Part shown: one piece after another, positions 16,442-24,894 of the stretch
Layout: every line of letters starts with the position of its first letter
Position numbering within the stretch: position 1 is the first letter of the stretch
Assembly (NCBI GenBank): GCA_965233665.1
Contig: CBDDTG010000008.1
Location: 1-64,000 of the forward strand
Reading direction: 5' to 3'
DNA: 64,000 bases
Source of the DNA: Bacterioplanes sp965233665
GTDB taxonomy: Bacteria; Pseudomonadota; Gammaproteobacteria; Pseudomonadales; Oceanobacteraceae
The notes under the pieces: generated by a model
Database searches by the model: none
Told to the model about the DNA's origin: nothing
Seen by the model: only the letters and a program-made list of their open reading frames with translations
Translations under genes and position numbers: made by a program

Positions 16442-19366
16442 ATGTTCTCACGTCTATTGTCGGTGGCTGTGGCTGCCTTGGTGTCGCTGGCAGGTTGCAG
16501 CGGTAACTCCTCCTCCAGTAGCGGCGATTCAACGTCCACTCCAGATGTTGTTAACGGCTATGGCGGCGCGGGCAATATTGCCTCGGCGCAGGTGTTTGCG
16601 GTGCCGCTCAATGCCCAGGGGCAGTTGAGCCAAGAAACCGACGAAGCCGGCAACCCGCTGTTGTCGGGCTACAAAGCCAGTACCGCACCGACAGCGTATT
16701 ATCAGGTGTCCGTCGATGCCAAACATCGTGGTCGGCCGTATATGTTGCTGCTACGCAGTGATGACGACACCCAGCAGCGCTGTGAAGTGGTATCCGGTTG
16801 TGGCGACGTGCCGTATTTGGGCCAGGTCAGTTACAACGATGACGCGCTGGAGCTGCGTGCCGGGGTGGGCAGCATCGACAATGGCATGCGCATCAATATT
16901 AATTGGCTCACGCATTTGGCCAGTGCCGTGGCCTATACCCATTACATTGATGAGCAGTCAGCCGGGCTAGATAATCCAACTGAGCCAACGGCGGGCTTAT
17001 ACAGCCCCTACCGGATGGAGTTCGGTAATTTGTGGGTATCGCGGTTGCTGGATGTGCCCGACGTGATCGCCACTCAGGCCATTGCGCCGTCGCAATTATT
17101 TCAGCCGACGGATATGAACTCGGCCGGTCTGACCCAGGCCATTGCCCAGGGCGCGTTGGTGGCGGCGGCGCAGCAGCTGGCCGCTGAGCAACAGCAAAGT
17201 GTGCCGGCTTGGCTAAATGCCGTGATCGATCAGGTGTTAAATGCCGGCGGCCAATTGCCGCAAAAAGACGATCAGGCCAACGTGTTTTCTCGCTTCGATC
17301 TTTACCAAGCTGCTCACCAAGTGCTGGCTGCCAATCTTGAGCACTTGCGCTCAATGCAAACTCAGATACCGGCGGAAGCCGATGCTGCATTAGCGTTGCT
17401 GGCACAAAAGCGTGATGCCCAGCAACTGGGTGCCATGACGCAAGTGGCTGTCTCTAGCGAAGACGTCGGCTTGTGGCTCGACAAGCTGGCCAACGCCAAG
17501 TTGTTTATTCGTGATCTCAACGACCGCCTGGTTAACTTTAGCGGTGAAAACGCCAACACCTGTGGCCGCGCCGGTGCCGGAGCCGATTGCTTGCCCAGTT
17601 TTGTCGACCCGCAATACGCCGATCGCGTGCGAGCTTATTATGCTCGCATTGATGAGGTCTATGACGGTTTGTCGCCCACCTTTGCCAGTGCGCGTGAGCA
17701 GCTGTTGGAGTTGAGCCAAGATTTCATCGCTTGTCTGAATGGGCAGTGCCCAACCCTAGCTGCTGGCGCATCGTATAACGCCGACACTCAGCAGCTGCGG
17801 TTGCAAGGCAATGGTCACGATCTGACGCTGAGTTTTGCACCGGCTTTGTTAGATGTCGCCGGTGAAGATGAAGGGCTGTATTACGCCTTTGATATTTTTG
17901 TTGATGGCCAACTGCAGGCAGCGGGTACCACGCTGCAGTTTGAATCTGTAATGGAAGTGGACGCCAGCGGTGAGGAGGTGGAACAGTTTAATCGCCTGCG
18001 CTTGGTATTTAGTGATGATGAGCCTGCACGAGCGCTGCCGGCTTATCCGAATTTGGATGGCGCCCTGTGCGCTCAGATTCCCTGCAGCGATGCTCTGGGC
18101 TACACCTTCAATTGGCCGCGCGTACGCCTGGGCTATGACGATCAAAGCCTGCGCTTGGCGTTTGAGGCGTCGCTGATCGGCGTCAAAGACCCGCTGCAGC
18201 CAGAGCTGCGCTATCACTACAACATCACCACGGCCTCGTTGGCGCTGCGGGTGCAAGGTCCGGTGGTGGGCGTGATTACCGAACAAGGCGAAGAAGTGGA
18301 GCTGCGCGATCAAATGGAGCTGACCTTTGAGGGCAAAGCCAGCGCCGCCCCCGATTATTATTCAGACTCGGTCTGGCCTGAGCTGGATGATTTTTTTGTT
18401 GCTCGCTCAAGTGCAGAGGTGCCGGATTTGCAGCCGGACTTATTTCGCTTGCAAGTGGGCGATGACAGCGCCGAAGTGGACGGTCAGCAAGTGGCGCTGC
18501 AATACATGACCGTCACCACCGAAGGCATTGGCGCCAATCGCTTTGAGCTGTTCCAACTCGACGGTGAAAAGGTGTTGCGCAAATGCGCGGTAAGCAGTGA
18601 TAACGAAGTTGTGGCTTGTCCTGATCGTGTGGTGGTCGAAGACGACGTCAGCTTTCAATCCATCGTCGACGATGGCCAGTTATTCAGTTTTGTGATGCCG
18701 TCGCGCGGGGTGTATCGCATTGACTACCGCCAGGATGCGCACGGTGCTTTGGTCAGTGGGTTCGATCAAACCCTCGACGGCACGTTGGTGGACCCCATGA
18801 TTCAGGGCATTGATAGCCTCAGTGTGCAGCTGGCGCATGAGTTTGTTGACGGCACGGGTGCCGATGCTCAGCGCGCGCCATTTGGCATCGCGCGTTTGAG
18901 CCTAAGCCGCAAGCAGGCCGATGTGTGGGAAGCGGCACTATCCGTTGGCTACGACTACGACTATTTGGTTGATGTATTGCCGACCGGTGAGCGTGCGCAA
19001 AGCCTTTACCTTTCTTACTTAACACGTTTGTCCGCTGCCACGCGCGACGACGAGGACATTATTGTCGCCACTGAGCTGGGGGCCTTGGTGGTGTTTCGCG
19101 GTGGCGTTACCTTGCTGGGTAACGACAGTGGTGAAAACATCGGTATGCAAATCGCCAGTCGGGTGGAGTATCAGCGTGATAAAGACGCTGACGACGCCAG
19201 CGGTGCGTGCGGCTTAATTAACCGCAAAGAAACCGTGGCCAAAGACTGTGATGCGCTGGCTTATATAAATTTCCGTGGCGCCCTGGTGGGCATTATTCGC
19301 GAAGAGCAAGATGGCGTGTATGTGGCGCGCTTTGCCGATGGCGAGTTTATGGTGCTGGGGGGCTGA
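16442..19366 (+). CDS. Large lipoprotein of unknown function (paralogue B)
   Basis: A 974-aa predicted lipoprotein with lipobox SLAGC (Cys19, Ser at +2) and a Ser-rich linker. The frame is open 25 codons further upstream, but the ATG at 16442 gives a proper signal peptide. The order of recognisable segments matches paralogue A: VSGCGDVPYLG, a helical middle with LYQAAHQVL and NAKLFIRDLND, FIACLNGQC, GVKDPLQP near residue 579, MPSRGVYRIDY near 753, and an end reading VARFADGEF. Identity elsewhere is low, so the duplication is old. Its stop overlaps the next start (TGATG), linking it to the beta-barrel gene. The 281-base gap upstream holds one small hairpin (16212-16227) and no gene. Function unknown. 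Confidence 0.85.
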   Translation: MFSRLLSVAVAALVSLAGCSGNSSSSSGDSTSTPDVVNGYGGAGNIASAQVFAVPLNAQGQLSQETDEAGNPLLSGYKASTAPTAYYQVSVDAKHRGRPYMLLLRSDDDTQQRCEVVSGCGDVPYLGQVSYNDDALELRAGVGSIDNGMRININWLTHLASAVAYTHYIDEQSAGLDNPTEPTAGLYSPYRMEFGNLWVSRLLDVPDVIATQAIAPSQLFQPTDMNSAGLTQAIAQGALVAAAQQLAAEQQQSVPAWLNAVIDQVLNAGGQLPQKDDQANVFSRFDLYQAAHQVLAANLEHLRSMQTQIPAEADAALALLAQKRDAQQLGAMTQVAVSSEDVGLWLDKLANAKLFIRDLNDRLVNFSGENANTCGRAGAGADCLPSFVDPQYADRVRAYYARIDEVYDGLSPTFASAREQLLELSQDFIACLNGQCPTLAAGASYNADTQQLRLQGNGHDLTLSFAPALLDVAGEDEGLYYAFDIFVDGQLQAAGTTLQFESVMEVDASGEEVEQFNRLRLVFSDDEPARALPAYPNLDGALCAQIPCSDALGYTFNWPRVRLGYDDQSLRLAFEASLIGVKDPLQPELRYHYNITTASLALRVQGPVVGVITEQGEEVELRDQMELTFEGKASAAPDYYSDSVWPELDDFFVARSSAEVPDLQPDLFRLQVGDDSAEVDGQQVALQYMTVTTEGIGANRFELFQLDGEKVLRKCAVSSDNEVVACPDRVVVEDDVSFQSIVDDGQLFSFVMPSRGVYRIDYRQDAHGALVSGFDQTLDGTLVDPMIQGIDSLSVQLAHEFVDGTGADAQRAPFGIARLSLSRKQADVWEAALSVGYDYDYLVDVLPTGERAQSLYLSYLTRLSAATRDDEDIIVATELGALVVFRGGVTLLGNDSGENIGMQIASRVEYQRDKDADDASGACGLINRKETVAKDCDALAYINFRGALVGIIREEQDGVYVARFADGEFMVLGG

Positions 19367-20391
19367 TGCGTTTTTTTCTACCGTTGTTGTTGGCCAGCTC
19401 TGTCAGCCAGGCTGAGGGTGTGTTCGCCGAGCTGGATTGGCTGGCCAGTTCAGAGCCAGTGCCACTGCACTCCATGCTGTACGGTTGGGACAGCAGCTTT
19501 CAAGGCGGCGATAACGCCTATGCGGATTTGCAGCGGCGGTTGGGCTTTGAATTTGACGTCGGCGCTTTGCAGGCACACATTGCCTGGCAGCAGCGTGAAT
19601 ATTACGCCTTGCGCTTTAATGCGGCGACGGCGCGCTTTTATCGCGACCTGGAACAAGGCGATGACCATCAGGGCGAAGGGCGCTTGCAGTTGGCGGTGGA
19701 GCAGTTTCGCAGTGAAGGACTGCGCTTGGGCGTGGCCTTTGATGTCGATGGCTGGCGTCTTGAGCCGCGGGTGAGTCTGTTTCAAATCAGCGATTTTCAG
19801 TTCGGTCAACTGCGCGGTGTGATTCGTGACGGTCAGGCATCATCGACATTGGATTACGCCTTTAACGACGACAAAATTCTCGATTATCAAGCCGATGTGC
19901 CGACCGGGCAGGGCGCGTCGTTGGATTTAGCGGTCAGCAAAGCCTGGCAGCAGTGGCGGCTGGATTTTGAGGTCCGCGATGGCTGGAACCGTCTGTGGCT
20001 GAAAGATGCAGCATTTACTGAGGGCTGCATCAATTTTGGCGACGCCGGTACCCGCGTCTGCAACAGCGATGGTCTGGCATCGGGCCGTTCAGGCCAGCGT
20101 GATCGAACCGAGCGCATTGCCAGCCGCTATCAACTGGCGCTGGCGTATCAGGACTGGCAGTTGCAGCTGTTGCATCATGACCGCTATCAGCGCTTGGGTG
20201 TGCGCAAGCACTGGCGCTGGCCCGGTGCTGGCAAATGGCTAACCGCCTTGTACACCGACAAGCAATGGCAGTTGGGATGGCAAGGCACGGTATGGCAGCA
20301 GCGGTTGCAGGTCAGTGTGCTGGCCGATGACATTCGACCGCATTTCGTCCGTCAAACCCAGCTGCAATTGGGTTGGAGCTATCAGTGGTAG
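19366..20391 (+). CDS. Predicted outer-membrane beta-barrel protein
   Basis: A 341-aa protein with a signal peptide (likely cut after Ala16, SVSQA). The mature chain is full of alternating polar/aromatic strands such as QAHIAWQQREYYALRF, WRLDFEVRDGW, YQLALAYQDWQLQLL and KQWQLGWQGTVW. It ends in the strand LQLGWSYQW, a terminal aromatic residue typical of BAM substrates. One loop has two cysteines (EGCINFGDAGTRVCN). It overlaps the lipoprotein B stop by one base, so the two proteins are made together and may form an outer-membrane pair. No known porin family is recognised. Confidence 0.7.
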   Translation: MRFFLPLLLASSVSQAEGVFAELDWLASSEPVPLHSMLYGWDSSFQGGDNAYADLQRRLGFEFDVGALQAHIAWQQREYYALRFNAATARFYRDLEQGDDHQGEGRLQLAVEQFRSEGLRLGVAFDVDGWRLEPRVSLFQISDFQFGQLRGVIRDGQASSTLDYAFNDDKILDYQADVPTGQGASLDLAVSKAWQQWRLDFEVRDGWNRLWLKDAAFTEGCINFGDAGTRVCNSDGLASGRSGQRDRTERIASRYQLALAYQDWQLQLLHHDRYQRLGVRKHWRWPGAGKWLTALYTDKQWQLGWQGTVWQQRLQVSVLADDIRPHFVRQTQLQLGWSYQW

Positions 20392-20492
20392 TCCTAATGT
20401 TGGTCGCAGTGGCTGGTGTAGCGACAACCGCGCTCTACGCCAGCGTTTGAATCCGGTATCATGGCGCCTTTGTTGTTAGCCTGCGACCTGGC

Positions 20493-21983
20493 ATGTATTT
20501 AGAGCACTTTGGCCTCGACCGCTTCCCGTTCACCATTGCCCCTGATCCCAGCTTTTTGTTTCCCTCGCCGGGGCATCAGGAGGGCTTGGCGCATCTGCAA
20601 TACAGCCTCACTGGCCACGGTGGGCTGATTTGCTTAACCGGTGAGGTCGGCACGGGCAAAACCACCTTATGCCGCGCTTTTTTAAATAAAACGCCGGGCC
20701 AGGTGCGCACTGCCTATGTGTTTAATCCGCAATTATCGGCCATCGAGCTGTTGCAAGCCTTGTGTGATGAGTTGGGCATTGCTTATGCCGCCGAGGCGTC
20801 GCAAAAACAGCTGTATGATCGCCTTAATCAACAGTTGTTGCTTTGGTATGCCAGCGGTGAACGCGTCATTGTGGTCATTGATGAAGCGCAATCGATGCCG
20901 CCGAGCTTATTAGAGCAGATACGCTTGCTCACCAACTTAGAAACCGACTCTGCCAAGTTGCTGACCCTGATTTTGGTTGGTCAGCCGGAGCTGAATACCT
21001 GGCTGCAACAGCCGCAGCTGCGCCAGCTCAATCAGCGCATTACTGCGCGTTATCATTTGCAGGGTTTGCAGCGTCATCAGGTCATGGCCTACCTCGATCA
21101 TCGCATGCAGGCGGCTGGCGCTCAGGCGGGATGTTTTAGTCGCAGCGCCGCCATGCGCATGTGGCGCGCCAGTGGCGGTGTGCCGCGGCTGCTGAACGCT
21201 TTGGCCGATCGCGCCTTATTGGGCGCCTATGCCCATGGCAAATTGCAAGTGACGCGAGCGCAAGCGATGGGTGCAGAACGCGAGGTGCTGCCGAGCAAGG
21301 CTGCTACTCGCTCTGCTACTGCTCAGCCGGTTTGGTCTTGGCGTCCTGCCGCAACTCTGGTTGTAGGCGTGGCTATGGCAGCGCTGGCACTGCAGTTTTT
21401 ACCGCAACTGCCGTCTTTGCCGAACTGGCAGAGCATGCAGTCCGACGCCGTCGTTGCTGAAGTGGATGCTGAGTTCGATGCTGACAGCGCCGATCCGGTC
21501 GCACGTCTGGCGCATCAGCAAGGGCTCGCTGCTCGTTCCTGCGATGAGCTGGCGGCCCTAGGCTGGCAATGCCTGTGGGTGAGTTGGCCGCTGGCCGACA
21601 TTCGCACCCAGCGCTTTCCGGCACTGGTGCAAGGCGTTGACCGTCGTTGGCGTGGCGCTGAGCAAGCCAGCAGCTATCAGGGCCAGGCGCTGATCTTATG
21701 GCAGCCACCCACGGGCTATAACGGCTTGCTGCGTCCGGGGGAGCGCGGTGCGCTGGTGCCCTGGCTGCGCCAGCGCCTGGGCATGGACTGGCAGCAAGGC
21801 TGGCAAACCATTGCGCCTTCCGGCCAGGCGGCGAGTTTGCCGCAAGATTTATACGACCCTCTGCTAGCCAACCGGGTGGCTCAGTTTCAGGCGCAGCAAG
21901 GCTTGAGTGCTGATCGCATCATTGGCCCTCGCACTGTGATTGCGTTGCAAAGCCAGGCGCGTGTGGCCGGGGAGGAAGGCTAG
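20493..21983 (+). CDS. gspA: GspA/ExeA-type AAA ATPase with peptidoglycan-binding domain
   Basis: A 496-aa protein. Residues 1-270 are the ExeA/MshM-type AAA domain: family start MYLEHFGLDRFPFTIAPDP, Walker A GEVGTGKTT (51-59), Walker B VIVVIDEAQSM (126-136). A single membrane segment lies near residues 288-306, then a periplasmic part ending in a peptidoglycan-binding motif, FQAQQGLSADRIIGPRT, near residue 465. In type II secretion ExeA works with ExeB to place the secretin in the cell wall. No other gsp genes are in the window. The ATG is 101 bases after the beta-barrel gene; its stop overlaps the gspB GTG by one base. Confidence 0.85.
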   Translation: MYLEHFGLDRFPFTIAPDPSFLFPSPGHQEGLAHLQYSLTGHGGLICLTGEVGTGKTTLCRAFLNKTPGQVRTAYVFNPQLSAIELLQALCDELGIAYAAEASQKQLYDRLNQQLLLWYASGERVIVVIDEAQSMPPSLLEQIRLLTNLETDSAKLLTLILVGQPELNTWLQQPQLRQLNQRITARYHLQGLQRHQVMAYLDHRMQAAGAQAGCFSRSAAMRMWRASGGVPRLLNALADRALLGAYAHGKLQVTRAQAMGAEREVLPSKAATRSATAQPVWSWRPAATLVVGVAMAALALQFLPQLPSLPNWQSMQSDAVVAEVDAEFDADSADPVARLAHQQGLAARSCDELAALGWQCLWVSWPLADIRTQRFPALVQGVDRRWRGAEQASSYQGQALILWQPPTGYNGLLRPGERGALVPWLRQRLGMDWQQGWQTIAPSGQAASLPQDLYDPLLANRVAQFQAQQGLSADRIIGPRTVIALQSQARVAGEEG

Positions 21984-22768
21984 TGTCTTATATCCTCGAA
22001 GCGCTGAAAAAATCTCAACAACAGGCAGAGCAGCAATCCGAGCGCCCATCCGGGCCAACCACTGAGGCACCACTGGCGCCTCAGTTGCTCACGCAATGGC
22101 CTCAACCTGGCTCGCCGCAACGGTCTTTGTGGCCGTGGCTAGCCATGACATTGCTGGTGACCATCCTGGTTTCTCTGCTGCTGTATCGCTGGATGCCGCC
22201 AGAAAATGTGCCGCTGGTGCCGGAAGGTGCAGTGCTGATGGTGCCAGAGGGCGGGGCAGATCAATCGCCTGCCTCTGGCAGGGCGAGCACTGCAAGCGTG
22301 CCTGTTGAACCGGAGGTTGAGGCGAGTGCTGCCCCACGTCTTGTATCTGGGGCTGCGCCGGAAAACGACGCGGTTGCTGCAGAGCTGGCGGTGCAAGTGC
22401 CGACGCAAACCGTGGTGGCTGCCAAAGCAGCGGCTTCGTCCTCTGTTTCAACCGCTGCTTCAAGCTCTGCGCCATCTGCGGCTCCCTCTGCCAGGGCTCC
22501 CTCGGCTCGCGGTCAGGTCACGCAGCGCACCTTGCCGCCTTTGTCGGAGCTGCGCAAAATTCCAGATTTGATCATCACCGGACACATTTATTCGACCCAG
22601 GCCAGTGCTCGGCAAGTCACCATGAATGGCCGAGTCTGGGGCGAGGGGGATCGCATTGCCGCAGATGTGACGCTGACCACCATTACCCATGATGGCATTG
22701 AGCTGGATGTGGCCGGCTGGCCGCTAACGATTCACCGCAACCGCGGCTGGCAAAGCCTTTCGGACTAA
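21983..22768 (+). CDS. gspB: GspB/ExeB-type inner-membrane protein
   Basis: A 261-aa protein with the diagnostic N-terminus MSYILEALKKSQQQAE, one membrane segment near residues 48-67, a long Pro/Ala/Ser-rich linker (110-185) and a C-terminal type II secretion B domain: PPLSELRKIPDLIITGHIYS, then VTMNGRVWGEGD and a final hydrophobic strand pair. It is the expected partner of the GspA-like ATPase. GTG start with GGAGG upstream, one base of overlap. The gap to dinG is 2 bases, so dinG may be co-transcribed. Confidence 0.85.
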   Translation: MSYILEALKKSQQQAEQQSERPSGPTTEAPLAPQLLTQWPQPGSPQRSLWPWLAMTLLVTILVSLLLYRWMPPENVPLVPEGAVLMVPEGGADQSPASGRASTASVPVEPEVEASAAPRLVSGAAPENDAVAAELAVQVPTQTVVAAKAAASSSVSTAASSSAPSAAPSARAPSARGQVTQRTLPPLSELRKIPDLIITGHIYSTQASARQVTMNGRVWGEGDRIAADVTLTTITHDGIELDVAGWPLTIHRNRGWQSLSD

Positions 22769-22770
22769 AC

Positions 22771-24864
22771 ATGCTGAACAACGATACCAAACAACGCATT
22801 CAGGCTTTGTACCGTGAATGCATCGCCGATATGGGCTTAAAGCCGCGCTACGGGCAGCGCGTCATGATCGCAGAAATCGCCAAAACCCTGGGTGCTATTC
22901 AAGAAGATGACAAAGGCCAACGCAGCAATGACCAAGGCATTGCCGTGGTGGAAGCCGGCACCGGCACGGGTAAAACCCTGGCTTACTTGCTGGCTTCGCT
23001 GCCCATTGCCATCGAGCGCGAGAAAAAACTGTTGGTGTCGACGGCGACGGTGGCACTGCAAGAGCAAATTCTCGATAAAGACTTACCGGCATTGAAGAAA
23101 ACACTGTCCATGCCGTTTAACTTTGCCCTCGCCAAGGGTCGGGGGCGCTATTTGTGTTTGCTCAAGCTGGATAAAGCGCTGCAACAGTTGTCGGGCATTT
23201 TATCGACCACCATCGACTTATTTGAGCAAAGCCCAGAAGAGCAAGATAAAGAGCTCTACGAATCCATGCTCACCGCCTACGGTCGCGGCAGTTGGGATGG
23301 TGACCGTGATCGCTGGGCCGATGAAATCGAACCAGGGCAATGGCACCACGTGACGGCGACCCATCGTGAGTGCTCCAATCGGCGCTGCCCGCATTTTAAT
23401 AATTGCGCCTTTTTTAAAGCCCGCGAGGCGATGGAAAACGCCGATGTCATCGTCGCCAACCATGACCTGGTGCTGGCCGATTTATCCTTAGGTGGCGGGG
23501 CTGTATTGCCGGCGCCGGATAAAACCCTGTACGTGTTTGACGAAGGCCATCACCTGGCCGACAAAGCGCTCAACCATTTTCGCTTGGAAATCGGCGCCCG
23601 CGCCCAGCGCCAGTGGCTGCGCCAACTCGAAAAGGGCTTGGAGCAGTTTATCGGCGATGCCGGCATTCCACCGGCCTTGATGCATTCGCTGAGCGAAGCG
23701 CCGGGGCAAATTCAGTCGTTGATTCAATGCCTGAGCTTATTGTGGCCACTGCTGATGGAGCAGCTCGGTGATCGCGAGCGCTTGCGTTACGAGTTTGGTC
23801 GCTTGCCAGATAACCTACGCGATTTGCTGGCCAACTTGCGTGGCCCATTGCAGCCGTTATTGCAGACCCTGGATAAGCTCAACGACAGTTTGCAAACCTC
23901 CCTCGACCCTAAAGAAACCGGCGATTTCGCTCGCGACGTCGCCGAGAACTGGCAAACACCCATGGCGATGATGCTGGCGCGCGCTGAGCAATTGTCCGAA
24001 GCCTTGTCTTGGTTGTGTGCGGAGGAAGAAGAGGGCGCACTGCCCGTAGCACGCTGGCTTAGTCGTGTGCCGATGGGGGAAGACTGGGATATTCGCCTCA
24101 GCGCGTCGCCCATTGCCATTGCCGATCAGCTCAGGCGCAATCTATGGTCGCGTTGTTACGGCGCGGTGGTGACATCGGCCACACTGACGGCCTTGAACAG
24201 CTTTAGCAAATTGCAGTGGGAAGCCGGCTTGCCGGATTGGGCGTCCTACCATCGCGTTGCCAGCCCATTTGACTATGCCGCGGCAGGCGAGCTGGAGCTG
24301 GTGTCATTGGCTTCAGACCCTAAAAGCGAGCAGTTCCAGCAAGACGTAGAAGCCTGGCTGCAGCAGCAGGTCGATTTAAGCCGTGGCACCTTGGTGCTGT
24401 TCAGCTCGCGTGCGCAGCTTGAGGCGACGCGCGAAGCCGTGTTGAGCGATTGGCGTGAAACCTTATTGTGCCAAGGGTTTTTGCCCAAAGCCGAAATCGT
24501 GCGTCGGCACAAGCAGCGCATTGACGATGGCGGTGGCAATGTCATTTTTGGTTTGGCCAGCTTTGCTGAGGGCATCGACTTACCGGGCGATTACGTCACT
24601 CACGTGGTGATTGTGAAAATCCCGTTTGCCGTGCCCGATGATCCGATTCAGGCGGCCACCAGTGAGTGGCTAGAAAGTCGTGGTCGCAATGCCTTTATGG
24701 ATCTAACCCTGCCGGCGGCGTCAATACGCTTGGTGCAAGCCTGTGGTCGCTTGATTCGCAAAGAAAGTGATCGTGGTCGCATCAGCGTGCTAGACAGACG
24801 CTTAACCACGCAGCGCTATGGCCGCTTGCTGGTGGAATCGCTACCACCACTGCGGCGCATCTGA
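22771..24864 (+). CDS. dinG: ATP-dependent DNA helicase DinG
   Basis: A superfamily 2, XPD-like 5'-3' helicase of 697 aa (E. coli DinG is about 716). Walker A is EAGTGTGKTLAYL, the DEAH-type box is DEGHHL, and four cysteines for a 4Fe-4S cluster lie between the two: one in GRGRYLC near residue 129 and three in ECSNRRCPHFNNC near 201-212. Motif VI region is QACGRLIRKESDRGR. It unwinds D-loops and R-loops during repair. The ATG lies 2 bases after gspB. I see no LexA box because the upstream region is coding. Confidence 0.93.
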   Translation: MLNNDTKQRIQALYRECIADMGLKPRYGQRVMIAEIAKTLGAIQEDDKGQRSNDQGIAVVEAGTGTGKTLAYLLASLPIAIEREKKLLVSTATVALQEQILDKDLPALKKTLSMPFNFALAKGRGRYLCLLKLDKALQQLSGILSTTIDLFEQSPEEQDKELYESMLTAYGRGSWDGDRDRWADEIEPGQWHHVTATHRECSNRRCPHFNNCAFFKAREAMENADVIVANHDLVLADLSLGGGAVLPAPDKTLYVFDEGHHLADKALNHFRLEIGARAQRQWLRQLEKGLEQFIGDAGIPPALMHSLSEAPGQIQSLIQCLSLLWPLLMEQLGDRERLRYEFGRLPDNLRDLLANLRGPLQPLLQTLDKLNDSLQTSLDPKETGDFARDVAENWQTPMAMMLARAEQLSEALSWLCAEEEEGALPVARWLSRVPMGEDWDIRLSASPIAIADQLRRNLWSRCYGAVVTSATLTALNSFSKLQWEAGLPDWASYHRVASPFDYAAAGELELVSLASDPKSEQFQQDVEAWLQQQVDLSRGTLVLFSSRAQLEATREAVLSDWRETLLCQGFLPKAEIVRRHKQRIDDGGGNVIFGLASFAEGIDLPGDYVTHVVIVKIPFAVPDDPIQAATSEWLESRGRNAFMDLTLPAASIRLVQACGRLIRKESDRGRISVLDRRLTTQRYGRLLVESLPPLRRI

Positions 24865-24873
24865 GCAATTGTC

Positions 24874-24894
24874 CAGCTGGCCTCAGGCCAGCTG
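24874..24894. terminator. Compact hairpin between convergent dinG and hydrolase genes
   Basis: CAGCTGGCC / GGCCAGCTG is a perfect 9-bp stem with a 3-base loop TCA. That loop is the reversed stop codon (TGA) of the minus-strand hydrolase gene. No T-tract follows, so termination strength is uncertain. Confidence 0.55.
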
